DNA of 64,000 bases, from the NCBI GenBank assembly GCA_951799405.1, contig OX637351.1, positions 5,922,251-5,986,250 of the forward strand, read 5' to 3'. The notes under the pieces were generated by a model. It made no database searches and was not told the origin of the DNA. It worked only from the letters and a program-made list of their open reading frames with translations. Numbering within the stretch: the first letter of the stretch is position 1; each line of letters starts with the position of its first letter. The stretch comes from Agapetus fuscipes. Lineage: Eukaryota > Arthropoda > Insecta > Trichoptera > Glossosomatidae. The position numbers and the translations under genes are program-made. Below are positions 62,905-64,000 of the stretch, one piece after another.

Positions 62905-63275
62905 TCTTTACAGATCACCGAAGTTAAGCTACATTGGGTGCGGATGCTACTTGGATGGGTGCCCGCTAGGTACACCGCGTGTTGTTGGCATTTCTTGGAC
63001 CGGTCCGTAGTCCAGTGGCAACACTTCGGACTCGTAAATGGAAGGTTGTGGATTCGGATCCCGGCGGAGCACAAAAATATAACATTTATATTTCCAAATT
63101 TACTCTTCGCTGGGTTGAAAAATTCATAAGCGTTTACCAAAGACCAATTTTACAACAACTGGGTCTTGCTTGAGAATTGGCGCTTTCTACAGCGACGACC
63201 AAGCTCGCAGGGGGCTCTTGAGGTGTAATACACACAAAAACAACGCTTACCAAATAAATCATCCTAATATTATTT
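62905..63275 (+). mobile_element. 5S-C chimeric SINE, 5'-truncated
   Basis: The 5S module begins at 'cagatcaccgaagttaagct' (62911), so its first third is lost. Head, body (missing 'ggtcactgaaaggtccatcc') and ATT tail follow. Confidence 0.87.
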
Positions 63276-63564
63276 ATTCTTGTTAATGTACCTATTCATA
63301 TTCGTCCAAATTGAACGACTGTCACATTCCAGCTTTTCTTTTCACATTTTTATGGCGTTTCTACATCAAAATCGATTTTCCCAATTTCGGAGTTATTGCT
63401 CTTTACGATTAAGGGTGCGATGCGGATCTTTTGTATATGTACGTATTTTTTTTATATTTTCAAAGTGTAGGTCCTAGCGATAGCAAACCAGTGTATTAAT
63501 AAAGTTTGGCCATAAAAATATTTTCATTTTATTTATCACTTTTTATCTTCTTTTATATCTTATC

Positions 63565-63640
63565 AGTCCGTAGTGCAGTAGTAACACTTCGGACTCTGAA
63601 TGGAAGGTTGTGGATTCGAATGCTAGCGGAGCACACAAAA
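63565..63640 (+). mobile_element. SINE-C head fragment
   Basis: 'cagtccgtagtgcagtagta', 'tgtggattcgaatgctagcg'. Confidence 0.7.
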
Positions 63641-63675
63641 TATACCATTTATCCTTGTAATTTATCCTTTGTCGG

Positions 63676-63930
63676 GGTTATAGCCGCGGGGGCCAAGAGG
63701 GCTGATCTTTCTAGCGTGTTTCGAATGGAACAACGTTGGTTCGATCCCCGCTTGGGTCACTTGACTTTAACTTTGACCCTGGTTCAACAGATGCTATTGG
63801 GTAATTATTATTTAATCATTCATTAATAATAAACAATAATGAATTATTAAATGATGATATTAATACCTGTTTCTGGCCAGGCAGAATAGGTTGGTGAATT
63901 GCATTCCTCTTCACAATTTTTTTTTTAATT
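63676..63930 (+). mobile_element. SINE-F, full length
   Basis: Head 'gttatagccgcgggggccaa', 'gggctgatctttc' and B box 'ggttcgatccccgc'; middle with 'ttaataataaacaataatga'; end 'ctgtttctggccaggcagaa', 'ggttggtgaattgcattcct' and a short T-rich tail. Confidence 0.85.
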
Positions 63931-64000
63931 AAAAAAAATATATATATGTATGTATATATATAACCAGTAAATACTAAATATACCAGATCCTCGATTGATA

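Overview
The window is nuclear DNA of an arthropod, most likely an insect. Three genes can be followed exon by exon to complete proteins and a fourth is present without its N-terminus; all introns have GT..AG borders and matching phases. The SR protein is closest to insect Rbp1. The AT-rich background packed with short LINE and SINE copies would suit a moth or butterfly, but that placement is inference.

Layout. 1-9.7 kb: intergenic, with decayed LINEs, tRNA-derived SINEs, a 426-bp inverted-repeat element and palindromic foldback elements. 9.7-25.0 kb (minus strand): MVB12, the ESCRT-I subunit, five coding exons and 360 aa, with intron 1 of about 10.5 kb. 25-38 kb: intergenic, holding a non-autonomous LTR retrotransposon (27073-29925) inserted into an older LINE. 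38.1-44.4 kb (minus): casein kinase 2 regulatory subunit beta, six coding exons, 221 aa. 44.4-45.3 kb: a divergent promoter region shared by CK2-beta and the next gene. 45.3-50.4 kb (plus): Rbp1/SRSF3-type splicing factor, three coding exons, 134 aa. 53.5-57.6 kb (minus): kynurenine formamidase, last three exons; its N-terminal exon was not found. 57.6-64 kb: repeats.

Repeats fill most of the rest, and I use my own labels for them. LINE-A is a non-LTR retrotransposon whose roughly 250-300-bp 3' end, with a GATTA-type or ATTATAG-type tail, recurs about 35 times; the longest copy (60716-61552) links this end to the C-terminus of a reverse-transcriptase ORF. SINE-B has a tRNA-like head. SINE-C has a second tRNA-like head. 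5S-C is a chimera of a 5S rRNA-derived module joined to SINE-C. SINE-F has a Leu/Ser-tRNA-like head. SINE-C appears with three different 3' partners. Several DNA-transposon-like inverted-repeat families are also present.

The genes are unrelated housekeeping functions: endosomal sorting, kinase regulation, splicing and tryptophan catabolism. They do not form a pathway. I saw no CRISPR array, true tRNA or rRNA gene, or intact autonomous transposon. The most novel material is the modular SINE system (5S-tRNA and tRNA-tRNA chimeras) and the LTR element with a frame-rotating minisatellite.
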